Source: Mycetocola_A sp015752285 (lineage in GTDB: Bacteria > Actinomycetota > Actinomycetes > Actinomycetales > Microbacteriaceae). Taken from it: a stretch of DNA of 64,000 bases. Positions within the stretch are counted from its first letter, which is position 1, and each line of letters starts with the position of its first letter. Both the position numbers and the translations under genes were made by a program. Shown here piece by piece: positions 10,746 to 19,291 of this stretch. Below the pieces are notes generated by a model. It searched no databases, was not told where the DNA came from, and saw only the letters and a program-made list of their open reading frames with translations. Location: assembly GCF_015752285.1 (NCBI RefSeq), contig NZ_JADOUY010000002.1:567303-631302 (forward strand). The letters run 5' to 3'.

Positions 10746-11456
10746 ATGGAATGGTGGAATGAATTCGTAGCCTGGCTAACCGCAACTGACACCCGACCGG
10801 TCCTTTTCACGGCCGCCGTCGTCGCTGTCTCCATCCTCGTGTCGGCTCTCATCGCCGCCGCCGTGACGAAAGCCGCTGTTCGCCGACTGATCGACCAGCG
10901 TGATCGCGACCTGAAGGCATCCGCGATCGCTGCCCTCGTCGACGCGTCGACCGAAGCTGCCGTGTGGAACTCTTTGAGCCCGCAGGAACAGGCGGTCGCC
11001 GACCGCTCCGCCGGACAGGCCGACATCCAGTTGCGTCTCCTGCCCGTCAAGAGTGCTGCGGTCGCCGCCAACTGGGCAGCGCACCAGCTCGCCGAGATGA
11101 AGCGCAACTCGGCCACCTTCGGTTTCGAGCTCGCTCCAGCCGTATCCGAGTTCCGCGATCGGCTCGTCGAGTGGCAGGCCAGGCCATCCCGGACCCGCAA
11201 GGTGTTCGAGAGCGACCTCGAGCGTTGGAAGTTCGAGAACACCGCCTCAGAGAAGACGCTTCTTGCCGATCAGGATGCCTGGGCTGCACGTCAGCACCGC
11301 GAGCAGTTCACGTCGACCGAACCCGGCGAGCCTGCTGTGGCCCCCGCGGCTTTTTCCCGTGCAGACACCACCACCCAGAAGCTGATCGATGATGTCGCTG
11401 CCATGGACGTCAAGCGTGCGGCTGCAGACGACGAGGCTGACAAGAAACTCGCCTGA
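10746..11456 (+). CDS. Membrane-anchored hypothetical protein with helical cytoplasmic domain
   Basis: 236 residues. One N-terminal membrane helix (VLFTAAVVAVSILVSALIAAAV) is followed by a long charged helical region with Arg/Glu/Lys patterns suggesting a coiled coil. The C-terminus is strongly charged (AADDEADKKLA). No enzyme motif is seen. The start at 10746 is favoured over the frame opening at 10725 because of the TAATCT box directly before it. Confidence 0.65.
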   Translation: MEWWNEFVAWLTATDTRPVLFTAAVVAVSILVSALIAAAVTKAAVRRLIDQRDRDLKASAIAALVDASTEAAVWNSLSPQEQAVADRSAGQADIQLRLLPVKSAAVAANWAAHQLAEMKRNSATFGFELAPAVSEFRDRLVEWQARPSRTRKVFESDLERWKFENTASEKTLLADQDAWAARQHREQFTSTEPGEPAVAPAAFSRADTTTQKLIDDVAAMDVKRAAADDEADKKLA

Positions 11457-11473
11457 GCTTCCTCCTTCCCGAC

Positions 11474-11508
11474 ACAGAAGCGGTGCCGCAGTGCGGCACC
11501 GCTTCTGT
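11474..11508. terminator. Strong bidirectional hairpin between convergent genes
   Basis: Perfect 16-bp stem with a 3-base loop; arms begin ACAGAAGCGGTGCCGC and close at 11508. It lies between the + strand membrane protein gene and nadE on the - strand. No U-run follows, which is common for actinobacterial terminators. Confidence 0.75.
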
Positions 11509-11531
11509 CGCTTAACGGTTCGTGATCAGAC

Positions 11532-12356
11532 TCAGTTGCGCCACCAGGTGTCGGCCGGACTCACCGGGGTCGCCCGCTTGTGCCGGGTGGCCATGAACCG
11601 CACCTCTATGGCCGTCGCGATCTCATCACTCACGGGTTTGCCTTCGAGGAAGTCGTCGATGTCTTCGTACTCGAGCCCGAGGTTGGCTTCGTCAGTCTGC
11701 CCGGGGTTGTGATCGAGCAGATCAGCGGTCGGCTGTTTCTCGTAGAGACGCTCGGGGGCCCCGAGGTGGATCAGGAGCTCGCGCCCCTGCCTTTTCGATA
11801 ATCCGCTCAGTGGCAGAATGTCGGCTCCGCCATCACCGAATTTGGTGAAGAACCCGGTGACGGCTTCGGCGGCATGATCGGTACCGACAACGAGGCAACC
11901 TTCCTCACCGGCGATGGCGTACTGGGCGATCATGCGGGTTCGGGCCTTCACGTTGCCCTTGTGGAAGTCGGTGAGCTGGGCTCCTGCTTCGTCGGCGTAT
12001 TCATCCTCGATCGCGTCGACCGCCTCGTGGATGTTGAAGGTGATCAGCCGTGACGGTCGGATGAAGTCCAGCGCGAGCTGAGCATCGTCTTCGTCGCGCT
12101 GCACCTGATAGGGCAGTCGCACGGCGAAGAACGTCGCCTCGTACCCTGTCGCTGCCAGTTGCTCGACGGCGAGCTGGCAGAGCCGGCCGGCCAGGGTCGA
12201 ATCCTGACCCCCGCTGATTCCGAGCACGAGTCCCTTCGTCCCGGTGGTGCGCAGGTAGTCGACAAGGAAACCGACCCTCTTCGATACCTCGGCCGCCGCG
12301 TCGATGGACGGCTGTACGTCCAATTCGGAAATGATCTGCTTCTGAAGCGCTCGCAT
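11532..12356 (-). CDS. nadE: Ammonia-dependent NAD+ synthetase
   Basis: 274-residue enzyme that amidates deamido-NAD to NAD+ using ATP and ammonia, the last step of NAD biosynthesis. The PP-loop signature LGISGGQDSTLAGRL lies near residue 46. The short length without a nitrilase domain marks the ammonia-dependent type. GTDHAAEAVTGFFTKFGDGGADILPL, near residue 160, is the family's conserved second motif. A TAGGTT box six bases before the ATG indicates a leaderless transcript. Confidence 0.95.
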   Translation of the reverse strand: MRALQKQIISELDVQPSIDAAAEVSKRVGFLVDYLRTTGTKGLVLGISGGQDSTLAGRLCQLAVEQLAATGYEATFFAVRLPYQVQRDEDDAQLALDFIRPSRLITFNIHEAVDAIEDEYADEAGAQLTDFHKGNVKARTRMIAQYAIAGEEGCLVVGTDHAAEAVTGFFTKFGDGGADILPLSGLSKRQGRELLIHLGAPERLYEKQPTADLLDHNPGQTDEANLGLEYEDIDDFLEGKPVSDEIATAIEVRFMATRHKRATPVSPADTWWRN

Positions 12357-12362
12357 GGCGTT

Positions 12363-12368
12363 AACCTA
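12363..12368 (-). promoter_or_regulatory. Leaderless -10 box TAGGTT of nadE
   Basis: Separated from the nadE ATG by AACGCC, six bases. Confidence 0.6.
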
Positions 12369-12419
12369 CCGCCGTCAGATGACGGGGATGTGTCCCCTCC
12401 CTGAGATCGACGGCGCTCG

Positions 12420-12935
12420 TCACCAACCCATCGTTCCCGGCGCACCCTTGAACGGGCCCACGATCCGCGAGGTCACCCAGCCGCCGTAGAAGTCACCATC
12501 CTGCGGCTGGACGGTTTCGTCGCCCACCTGGCAGGAATCCATCAGGCCAGGGTAGACCGCAACCATCCCGGCAAGGTTCTCGAAGCCACCGCGAGGCGAC
12601 GGGTAGTGCCAGGCACCGCGATCCACCACGGACCGTCCGGCGGCGAGGTTGAAGTACCGCGCCTCACCTTTGAATTCACACCACGTCGACCCACCGACCG
12701 GCTCGAGGACGCCCGGGGCGACCTCGTCGATCGGCACGTAATACACCGGCGGATGACTCGTCTCGAGCACGCGGACCGCCCGACTCGATTGCGCGATCAC
12801 CTCGCCGCCGAGACGAATGGTGATGCGGTCAGGAGAGGATTCGACCCGGGGCGGACGTGGGTAGTCCCACACCGACTCCTGACCGGGCCCTGCGGCGATC
12901 GGAACGGGACGGCGTTGCCTCGGTGCTGGGTTCAT
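12420..12935 (-). CDS. DUF427 domain protein
   Basis: 171-residue cytosolic protein of the DUF427 family. Recognisable parts are VWDYPRPPRVESSPDRITIRLGG, ETSHPPVYYVPIDEV and GGSTWCEFKGEARYFNL, ending with the DGDFYGGWVTSRIVGPFKGAPGT tail. The biochemical role is unknown. The start at 12935 (MNPAPRQRR) is chosen because GAGGA lies upstream; the alternative ATG at 12977 has no ribosome site. Confidence 0.82.
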   Translation of the reverse strand: MNPAPRQRRPVPIAAGPGQESVWDYPRPPRVESSPDRITIRLGGEVIAQSSRAVRVLETSHPPVYYVPIDEVAPGVLEPVGGSTWCEFKGEARYFNLAAGRSVVDRGAWHYPSPRGGFENLAGMVAVYPGLMDSCQVGDETVQPQDGDFYGGWVTSRIVGPFKGAPGTMGW

Positions 12936-13014
12936 CGTCCCATCCTCATCGAGCAGGCTGGAGAACAGCCGTGCCATACGGGTCTGAGAAGCACCACGAG
13001 ATCTCTGTTACCTG

Positions 13015-13087
13015 TGCCCCCGGCAGGATTCGAACCTGCGACCAAGAGATTAGAAGGCTCCTGCTCTATCCCCTGAGCTACGGAGGC
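13015..13087 (-). tRNA. tRNA-Arg (anticodon UCU)
   Basis: A 73-base cloverleaf: acceptor GCCTCCG with CGGGGGC, D stem GCTC/GAGC, T arm GCAGG-TTCGAAT-CCTGC. The anticodon loop CTTCTAA reads UCU (codons AGA/AGG). The last anticodon-stem pair is C-U, a mismatch. CCA is not encoded. Confidence 0.95.
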
Positions 13088-13166
13088 GCGCTAGTTCAGA
13101 TTACCGCAGCGCCCGGGCTCGTCGAGTCGCCCCGTCCGCCCGCACGGGAGGGTCACCGGTCGCAAG

Positions 13167-13172
13167 TAGCAT
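13167..13172 (+). promoter_or_regulatory. Leaderless -10 box TAGCAT of orn
   Basis: Six bases (GGGGGC) separate it from the ATG at 13179. Confidence 0.6.
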
Positions 13173-13178
13173 GGGGGC

Positions 13179-13799
13179 ATGAGTAATGTGAGCGACCTCC
13201 TCGTTTGGATCGACTGCGAAATGACCGGGCTCGACCTTGCTGTCGACGAGCTCGTCGAGATCGCCGTCGTGATCACCGACTTCGATCTCGAGCCGGTCGA
13301 CGAGGGGATCAGCATCGTCATCAAGCCTGATGCCTCCGCGCTCGAAAACATGGGCGAGTTCGTCACCAACATGCACCGATCATCCGGGCTTCTCGACGAG
13401 ATTCCACACGGCGTGACCCTCGCAGACGCCGAGTACCAGGCTCTCGAGTACATCCTCAGTCACGTCCCCGACGAGCAGAAGGCGCCTCTGGCGGGTAACT
13501 CGATCGGCACCGACCGCGCGTTCCTCGCGAAGTTCATGCCGAGACTCGACAACCACCTGCACTACCGCAACGTCGACGTTTCGTCGATCAAGGAGCTGGC
13601 TCGCCGCTGGTACCCGCGGATCTACTTCAACGCCCCAGCGAAAGACGGTGGCCACCGCGCCCTTGCCGACATCCTTGAGTCGATTCGTGAGCTTGCGTAT
13701 TACCGCGCCGCCGCGTTCGTGCCGCAGCCAGGACCGACGTCAGACGAAGCAAAATCCGTCGCGGCGTCCGTGGTGCACAACTACGCCCCAAGTGTGTAA
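13179..13799 (+). CDS. orn: Oligoribonuclease
   Basis: 206-residue 3'-5' exonuclease of the DEDDh family that degrades diribonucleotides, including linear pGpG from c-di-GMP turnover. Exo motifs: WIDCEMTGLD (residues 9-18, Asp/Glu metal ligands), the central GNSIGTDRAFLAKFMP with Asp, and HRALADILESIREL with His/Asp. Its length matches actinobacterial Orn. It lies just before tRNA-His. The start is set by the leaderless box. Confidence 0.96.
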   Translation: MSNVSDLLVWIDCEMTGLDLAVDELVEIAVVITDFDLEPVDEGISIVIKPDASALENMGEFVTNMHRSSGLLDEIPHGVTLADAEYQALEYILSHVPDEQKAPLAGNSIGTDRAFLAKFMPRLDNHLHYRNVDVSSIKELARRWYPRIYFNAPAKDGGHRALADILESIRELAYYRAAAFVPQPGPTSDEAKSVAASVVHNYAPSV

Positions 13800-13848
13800 T
13801 AGACTCTTCTAGTTGCAATCACACGGTGCAGATCGTGAGTTGCGCATG

Positions 13849-13924
13849 GTGGGTATAGCTCAGTTGGTAGAGCGCCTGGTTGTGGTCCAGGAGGTCGCGG
13901 GTTCAAGCCCCGTTACTCACCCCA
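13849..13924 (+). tRNA. tRNA-His (anticodon GUG), CCA encoded
   Basis: Acceptor GTGGGTA pairs with TACTCAC; the anticodon loop carries GTG; the T arm is GCGGG-TTCAAGC-CCCGT. A G at 13848 can supply the extra 5' G(-1) opposite the discriminator C, as required for tRNA-His. The CCA tail is encoded at 13922-13924. Confidence 0.96.
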
Positions 13925-14001
13925 AGTACAAACGCCTGGTTGTGGTGCCATAGCCACCCCGAGCAATTCCCTCGCCTCACGCGACGCAGAACGGTGCAGA
14001 C

Positions 14002-14352
14002 ATGATCGACATGGATGCCGAGACGTTCGAGGCCCTCGTCGGTGACGTGTTCGACGCCCTTCCAGACAACATGGTCGACGGCCTCGAGAACGTCGCCATT
14101 GTCATCGAGGATCGACCCGAAGACGGCTCTCTCGATCTTCTCGGGCTCTATCATGGCGTCGCCCTCACACACAGGGACCAGTACGGGTTCGGCGAGCTGC
14201 CCGACGTGATCAGCGTCTACCGCGAACCGCTTCTCACGATCGTCGAGGATGAAGCCGAACTGCGCGAGCAGGTCCACGTCACCCTCGTTCATGAGATCGC
14301 CCACTTCTACGGTATCGATGATGACGAATTGCACTCCCTCGGCTGGGGCTGA
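14002..14352 (+). CDS. Zincin-like metallopeptidase family protein
   Basis: 116-residue protein of the minimal metalloprotease family (COG3824 type). The zinc motif HEIAHFYGIDDDEL near residue 100 gives HExxH plus a downstream Asp. LYHGVALTHRDQYGFGELPD is the family's conserved middle segment. The physiological substrate is unknown. The start could also be the ATG at 14011. Confidence 0.85.
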   Translation: MIDMDAETFEALVGDVFDALPDNMVDGLENVAIVIEDRPEDGSLDLLGLYHGVALTHRDQYGFGELPDVISVYREPLLTIVEDEAELREQVHVTLVHEIAHFYGIDDDELHSLGWG

Positions 14353-14374
14353 CGGTCAAACACCACCGACGGGG

Positions 14375-14387
14375 TTAGCCTGAGGCC
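14375..14387 (+). promoter_or_regulatory. -10 box TAGCCT and transcription start region of the carboxypeptidase homologue
   Basis: TAGCCT in this stretch would start RNA at about 14388. That leaves a ~23-base leader containing AAGGGG six bases before the GTG at 14411. Confidence 0.45.
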
Positions 14388-14410
14388 GTGACGATCTCAA
14401 GGGGTGTGCT

Positions 14411-15643
14411 GTGGGCGTAGGGCGCGGGCTCGGCATACTCGTCGGGACCGTGGTGATCCTCGGACTCGGTGCGTATGGGCCGGCCACCCTCCTCGGTCCG
14501 CTCCCCGCGGCCTCCGTCTCGACGATCGACCTCGATGAGCCGGACGCAGCGGTTCCACCTGTGCTCCCTGCGACGGGTGCCAGCGCCGTCATCGACGCAG
14601 CTGGCGATGCTCCCCTCGCGACGGCAGGCGAGGCGACAGCAGTTCCGATGGCGGCGATCACCAAGACGATCACCGCTCTTGTCGTACTCGACCGGCATCC
14701 GATCGCCGCCGATGGGGCCGGCGCGAACGTGCCGATCACCAGCGCCGACTACCTCTCCTATATCGACTATTCCCAGGCAGGCACGCGCACCGTATCGGTG
14801 TTCACCGCCGACGCGTGGACGGAGCGCGAGATGCTGCAGGCGCTCCTGCTCGGGTCGAGCAACAACCACGCAGACACGCTCGCCCGCTGGGCCTACGGTT
14901 CTGTCGACGACTACGTCGCTGCGGCGAACGCCTGGCTCAGCGAGCAGGGCATGCCGGACACGACGGTCGTGGACGCCACAGGACTGAGCGTGGACAGCGT
15001 CGGAACGGCCGCTGACCTCGCCGTTCTCTCCCGCCTTGCCCTTGACAACCCGGTGATCTCGAGTGTTCTCGCTGAACCGGTGACCGGGCTTCCGAGCAGA
15101 CGGGGCATCACGAACACCACGACGTACCTGCCCGAGAGCGGAGTCACCGGAATTTCGCGGAGCTACACGGATGCCGCTGGAATCTGCCTGTTGTTCGCCA
15201 TCGACGTCGAGCCCGAAGGCGCCACGGAACCGTTCCGGGTGTACGGCGCGTTCCTGCGCCAGCCAGACTGGGCTGCTCTTGAATCGGGTGTCCTCGCCCT
15301 CGTCGACAGCGCGGTTGCCGGGGTCTCTCCTGTGCCGGTCATCGCCGAAGGCACACCGGTCGCCACCGTCACCACGGCATGGGGGCAGACGGCACAGGGC
15401 ATCGCCGGGCTCTCCGCCGATCGGGTGAGGTGGGGGCAGGCCACCCCACAGCTGACGGTGAATGCCGATCCGGTGACCATCGCAGGAGCTGGGACCACGA
15501 TAGGCAACATCCTTATCGACGACGGCGCAGCCGAACCGACTTCCGTGACGCTCAAGCTCGGTTCGTCGCTCCACGATCCTGGCGTGCTGTGGCGACTCGC
15601 CAACCCGGTGCCGGTCATCGGGGCCCTGATCGCGTCGCTCTGA
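14411..15643 (+). CDS. D-alanyl-D-alanine carboxypeptidase homologue (S11/PBP family) with degraded active site
   Basis: 410 residues: a membrane anchor or signal segment (residues 5-35) followed by a penicillin-binding-protein fold. Against family motifs the nucleophile of SxxK is replaced: AITK at 82-85 has Ala for Ser. The second motif is kept as SSN (149-151). The third, normally KTG, is VTG (245-247). Two of three catalytic motifs are therefore lost, so it is unlikely to hydrolyse peptidoglycan and may be a structural or binding protein. GTG at 14411 is chosen from the AAGGGG site. Confidence 0.8.
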   Translation: MGVGRGLGILVGTVVILGLGAYGPATLLGPLPAASVSTIDLDEPDAAVPPVLPATGASAVIDAAGDAPLATAGEATAVPMAAITKTITALVVLDRHPIAADGAGANVPITSADYLSYIDYSQAGTRTVSVFTADAWTEREMLQALLLGSSNNHADTLARWAYGSVDDYVAAANAWLSEQGMPDTTVVDATGLSVDSVGTAADLAVLSRLALDNPVISSVLAEPVTGLPSRRGITNTTTYLPESGVTGISRSYTDAAGICLLFAIDVEPEGATEPFRVYGAFLRQPDWAALESGVLALVDSAVAGVSPVPVIAEGTPVATVTTAWGQTAQGIAGLSADRVRWGQATPQLTVNADPVTIAGAGTTIGNILIDDGAAEPTSVTLKLGSSLHDPGVLWRLANPVPVIGALIASL

Positions 15644-15661
15644 CTCCCCTCTCGACCCGCC

Positions 15662-16231
15662 TCAGGCGAGGCGGAGTCGGATATCTGCAACGGCCTCCGG
15701 GTTCTCTGCCGTCACGAACCGCACGAACTGCTCCTGCCAGTCGTCCCAGTGCGCATCGAAGCCCCCGTCGTCCCTCGCCAGCGCCCGCTGCTTGCGCACA
15801 ACATCGTCAGCCGCGAGCCAGATTCTCACGGTCGCCAGCGAGGCACTGAGACGGCTCAGCGCCCCACAGCCCTCGAGGATCATCGCGCGATTCGCCGGCA
15901 CAGGATGCCACTCGGCCGGGGACCCACTCTCCCAGTCATGACGACGCCAACGGGAATCGCCGCCGGTCATTCGGGGCTCGAGCAGGTGCTCGTGCACGTG
16001 CTCGCTCGCCGCAGCGAGTCCACCCCACCCTGGATAGATGTTGTCCATCCGCACCAGCGTGACCGCACCGGGCCACTGAGCGATCAGCGCATCAGCAAGA
16101 GTCGATTTTCCGGCGCCGCTCGGGCCGTCGATGACGACCGTGTCTGCCGGGCCGCTACACCGGCGGAGAATACGCGCGACGGCTCCGTCGAGGTCGACCT
16201 CGACGGCGGAAGCACTCCGGTCATCAGTCAA
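15662..16231 (-). CDS. P-loop kinase (uridine kinase-like) in thiamine transporter operon
   Basis: 189-residue nucleotide-binding protein. Walker A GPSGAGKSTLADALI is near residue 28, followed by DNIYPGWGGL, a uridine-kinase-like acceptor region, and RAMILEGCGALSRL. It begins with TTG at 16231, overlapping the T-component stop, so it is the last gene of the ECF operon. Being co-transcribed under a TPP riboswitch suggests it might act on a vitamin precursor, but this is inference; housekeeping (deoxy)nucleoside kinase-like roles are equally possible. Confidence 0.75.
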   Translation of the reverse strand: MTDDRSASAVEVDLDGAVARILRRCSGPADTVVIDGPSGAGKSTLADALIAQWPGAVTLVRMDNIYPGWGGLAAASEHVHEHLLEPRMTGGDSRWRRHDWESGSPAEWHPVPANRAMILEGCGALSRLSASLATVRIWLAADDVVRKQRALARDDGGFDAHWDDWQEQFVRFVTAENPEAVADIRLRLA

Positions 16232-17006
16232 GGACGAAGCTCCAGCTCCCTGCGACGACCGCAGCGGCGACGGAGAGGACGGCGATGGCGACCCCGATGA
16301 CGATGAGAATTGCCTCAGCGACGCCGAACCGCGACGGTCGCGCCCAGGTGCGGGGAAGGTCTGAACCGAACCCGCGCGCTTCCATCGCCGTCGCCAGCTT
16401 GCTGCCCCGGCGGATGGCGAGCACGAGCAATGCGAATCCCTGGGTTCCCAACCGACGCAGCATGTTGGCGTCGCCGACCCCTCGCGCCCGACGAGCCTGA
16501 CCCAGGGCGCGCCAGTCATCGATGAACAACCCGATCATTCGCATCCCGGCGAGCCCGCCGAGAACGAACCGTGCAGGCAGACGGAGGACCTGAGCCAGAC
16601 CGTCAGCCAGATCGGTCGGGTCAGTGGTGGCGAAGAGCACGATGCTCGGCAATCCGATTGCGAGCACGCGGAGGGTGATCGCGAGCCCCAGCGTGAGTGA
16701 ACCCTCGGTGACCGAGACGAAGCCCCAGGACGCGAGCACCTCTCCGCTGTCCTCGCCGTACAGCACCGTGGTGAGGCCGGCGAACGGTGCTGCCAGCCAG
16801 AGCGGCGCGGTGCGCAACCAGAACTGGCGGGCATCAAGCCCCGACCAGAACAGGAGAATCCCGACCAGGACGAGAGCCACGGATGCCGAAACGACGTCGA
16901 TGGAGAGCAGCAGCGTGACGCTGAGAAATACCGCGACGGCAAGCTTGGCCACTGGATTGACTCTCGCGATCGCGGAATCCCGAATCTCGGGAAGAAGGGC
17001 ACTCAT
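16224..17006 (-). CDS. ECF transporter transmembrane (T) component, YkoC-like
   Basis: 260-residue membrane protein with about five helices. The EcfT-type motif region appears in ALGQARRARGVGDANMLRRLG and AMEARGFGSDLPRTWARPSRF, the two Ala-Arg-Gly coupling helices that dock the ATPases. The ATG overlaps the ATPase stop by four bases (ATGA). It forms the energy-coupling module with the next two genes. Confidence 0.9.
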   Translation of the reverse strand: MSALLPEIRDSAIARVNPVAKLAVAVFLSVTLLLSIDVVSASVALVLVGILLFWSGLDARQFWLRTAPLWLAAPFAGLTTVLYGEDSGEVLASWGFVSVTEGSLTLGLAITLRVLAIGLPSIVLFATTDPTDLADGLAQVLRLPARFVLGGLAGMRMIGLFIDDWRALGQARRARGVGDANMLRRLGTQGFALLVLAIRRGSKLATAMEARGFGSDLPRTWARPSRFGVAEAILIVIGVAIAVLSVAAAVVAGSWSFVLD

Positions 17007-18505
17007 GCGCGCACCTGGGACCCGGGTCCGAGAACACGTTCCGTGTCGGCGAATGCCGCCACGAGCGCAAGGTCGTGGGTCACGGTGACGACTGAGCTTC
17101 CCTCATCGACCAGTTCACCGAGCAGTGAGACGAGTTCGCCCCAGGTGACGGAATCCTGCCCGAAAGTCGGCTCGTCAAGGAGGAGAATTCGGGGGCGGGT
17201 TGCAAGCACTGTCGCGACCGAGAGCCGACGCTTCTCTCCACCAGACAGCGTGAACGGGTTGGCGTCGGCCAGATGGACGAGGCGCAACCGGTCGAGCAGA
17301 TCGTCGACCCGTGAGCCTACCTCGCGATCGCCGAGCTTCAACGCGGCTGGACCGATCGCCAGTTCACGGCGCACAGTGGACGCGAGGAACTGATGTTCAG
17401 GCTCCTGGAAGACCGTGCCGAGTCTCGTCAGCAGGTCCCGTGATTTCCAGTCGATCGGGCTGGGACCCAACCCTCTCGCCAGGCTCGTGTCTGCGGCAAC
17501 GGTTCCTCCGACGGGTTTCAGGAGTCCGGCCAGCGTCAGTGCGAGTGTCGACTTCCCCGCTCCGTTCGGTCCGGTGATCGCGGTTCCCGTGCCTGCAGTG
17601 AGCACGAGGTCGATGGAGGATGCCGCAACGGTGGGCGATGTCGAACCGAACGGGGTTCGGCCGACCGACAGCTTTCGGGTGCTGAGCAGCGGTGGGCCGG
17701 ACGCACGCCGGTTCGTGCGTGGAGCGACAACAGGCGGGATCCCGGGAACCCAGACACCGGCAGCGGCGAGACGCGCGCCCTCGGATTCGAGGACCGCGGC
17801 CGCCGGTCCGTCAGCGAGCACCCCGCTTGCCGGGTCGAGCACGATGACCCGATCGACGACGTCCTGCCACACCGCGACACGGTGCTCGACGACCACGAGT
17901 GTCGCACCGGTCTCCGCCACTGCGCGATCGACGACGTTGCGGATGTCGCGGACACCGTCTGGGTCGAGGTTCGCCGTCGGTTCGTCGAGCAGGAGCAGAC
18001 CGGGTCGCATCGCGAGGACCCCGGCGAGGGCCAGTCGCTGCTTCTGTCCACCGGACAGGCTCGATGAGGAATGGCTGAGCGGCAAGTCGAGTCCGACAGC
18101 TGAGAGCGCCCAGCGCACACGGCTCCAGATCTCGTCGCGCGGGACCCCGAGGTTCTCGCAGGAGAACGCGACGTCATCGCCGATGCGGGCGAGCACGATC
18201 TGCGAGTCCGGGTCCTGCAGCACGAGACCGGCCCGCCCTCGCACGTCGGACGGTCGTCGGCCATCAAGGAGCAGCGAACCGGTTTCGTCGCCTTCTTCCT
18301 CCCCACCGAGCACCCCGGCGAGAGCCTGGAGAAGTGTCGATTTACCCGCTCCGGATGCTCCGAGCAGCAGCACGCGCTCCCCCGGTTCGATGTCGAGAGA
18401 GAGAGAGGACACAGCCGGAGCCCGCCGCCCGGCGTGCTGCCAGCCCCAGTCCCTGATCCGCACCTGCGCACCAGGGACCGGGCGGGCGAATGAGCCGCCG
18501 GTCAT
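17003..18505 (-). CDS. ECF transporter ATPase, two fused ABC domains (YkoD-like)
   Basis: 500 residues containing both nucleotide-binding domains of an ECF transporter. Domain 1: Walker A LGASGAGKSTLLQAL, signature LSGGQKQRLALAGVL, Walker B LLLDEPTANLD. Domain 2: GPNGAGKSTLALTL, LSGGEKRRLSVATVL, LLLDEPTFGQD. The start at 18505 (MTGGSFARP) overlaps the ykoE stop (ATGA). The same frame stays open much further upstream across the riboswitch, but that extension is not coding. Confidence 0.93.
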   Translation of the reverse strand: MTGGSFARPVPGAQVRIRDWGWQHAGRRAPAVSSLSLDIEPGERVLLLGASGAGKSTLLQALAGVLGGEEEGDETGSLLLDGRRPSDVRGRAGLVLQDPDSQIVLARIGDDVAFSCENLGVPRDEIWSRVRWALSAVGLDLPLSHSSSSLSGGQKQRLALAGVLAMRPGLLLLDEPTANLDPDGVRDIRNVVDRAVAETGATLVVVEHRVAVWQDVVDRVIVLDPASGVLADGPAAAVLESEGARLAAAGVWVPGIPPVVAPRTNRRASGPPLLSTRKLSVGRTPFGSTSPTVAASSIDLVLTAGTGTAITGPNGAGKSTLALTLAGLLKPVGGTVAADTSLARGLGPSPIDWKSRDLLTRLGTVFQEPEHQFLASTVRRELAIGPAALKLGDREVGSRVDDLLDRLRLVHLADANPFTLSGGEKRRLSVATVLATRPRILLLDEPTFGQDSVTWGELVSLLGELVDEGSSVVTVTHDLALVAAFADTERVLGPGSQVRA

Positions 18506-19152
18506 CGACCGCCGGCATCCGCGATCGTTCTGGCCTGTTTGCCCGAGGCAAAGCGGCTGAGTGCGCCGGTCGCCGCGAGACCCCGGACGGCGAGCCACGA
18601 CAGGAGGCCGGCGATCAGGACACCCGAGACGATGGCGCTGATGACGTACGTCACCTTCACGCTCACCTCCAGGGCGGCGTAGCTCGAGAACGTGGTGTCG
18701 AGCAGTCCGACGGCGAGCCCGGTCGATGCACCCGCGAGCAGGGCGACGCCGAGCCGCCAGTTGGTGTAGAAGAACAACGCGAAGATGATTTCGGCGCCGA
18801 TCCCCTGCACGAGTCCCCAGATCAGGGTCTCGAAGCCCCACACCGTACCGATCAGGGCCGAGACCGCCGCAGCCACGAGTTCCGTGTAGAGAGCGGCACC
18901 CGGCTTGCGGATGATCAGCCCGCCGAGCACACCGGCGAAGAGCCAGCCTCCCGCGAGCAGCCCGGCGAGACCCGGGGTGAAGGCGAGGGCCGAGCTCAGC
19001 GGGCCCCAGGCGAGACCCCAGGCCCAGAAAATGACACCTGCGGCTACGCCGACGACGCTGGCCACGACGATGTCGACGACACGCCAGCGGAGGTTCCGCT
19101 TCGGTTTCGCCGTTGTGGTCGTCGCCGGAGCTGGAGAAAGAGTTGAATGCAC
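18502..19152 (-). CDS. ECF transporter substrate-binding (S) component, YkoE family (thiamine/HMP)
   Basis: 216-residue integral membrane protein with about six helices: IVVASVVGVAAGVIFWAWG, the glycine-rich LAGLLAGGWLFAGVLGGLIIRKPG, and FETLIWGLVQGIGAEIIFALFFY with the conserved QGIGAE substrate-pocket motif of YkoE. YkoE proteins import thiamine or hydroxymethylpyrimidine. The GTG start at 19152 follows an AAGGG site about ten bases upstream. The upstream TPP riboswitch directly supports the ligand class. Confidence 0.93.
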   Translation of the reverse strand: MHSTLSPAPATTTTAKPKRNLRWRVVDIVVASVVGVAAGVIFWAWGLAWGPLSSALAFTPGLAGLLAGGWLFAGVLGGLIIRKPGAALYTELVAAAVSALIGTVWGFETLIWGLVQGIGAEIIFALFFYTNWRLGVALLAGASTGLAVGLLDTTFSSYAALEVSVKVTYVISAIVSGVLIAGLLSWLAVRGLAATGALSRFASGKQARTIADAGGR

Positions 19153-19191
19153 GATACGCGCCCTTCTGTGGGCACGGGTAGTGAGATGAGT

Positions 19192-19282
19192 TGCCTCCCT
19201 GCGCTGGCATGACCCAGATCAGGTTCGACGGTCGAAGATTATGGAATCTTCCTCTCAGCCCGGTTCACCGGACTCCCGTGTT
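19192..19282 (-). promoter_or_regulatory. TPP riboswitch (THI element)
   Basis: Read on the minus strand it has the canonical TPP-aptamer blocks in order: ACGGGAGTCCGG, GGGCTGAGAGGAAG, then GAACCTGATCTGGGTCATGC and CAGCGCAGGGAGGC. The helix in the middle (AAGATTCCATAATCTT) is the variable P3 arm. It precedes the ykoE-ATPase-T-kinase operon and should lower its expression when thiamine pyrophosphate is abundant. In actinobacteria such elements usually act on translation initiation; no clear terminator helix is seen. Confidence 0.95.
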
Positions 19283-19291
19283 ACTGCGTGC

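Noticed and set aside
14388..14420. Leaderless GTG at 14388 as start of the carboxypeptidase homologue, or as a regulatory uORF
   Set aside because: The frame from 14388 ends after ten codons and is out of phase with the gene. The GTG at 14411 has a good AAGGGG site, so 14388 is simply the likely transcription start.
17003..19210. 735-residue reading frame spanning the ECF ATPase, ykoE region and riboswitch
   Set aside because: Only the part from 18505 has ABC motifs. The upstream extension runs through ykoE in another frame and through the TPP aptamer, as expected for GC-rich DNA.
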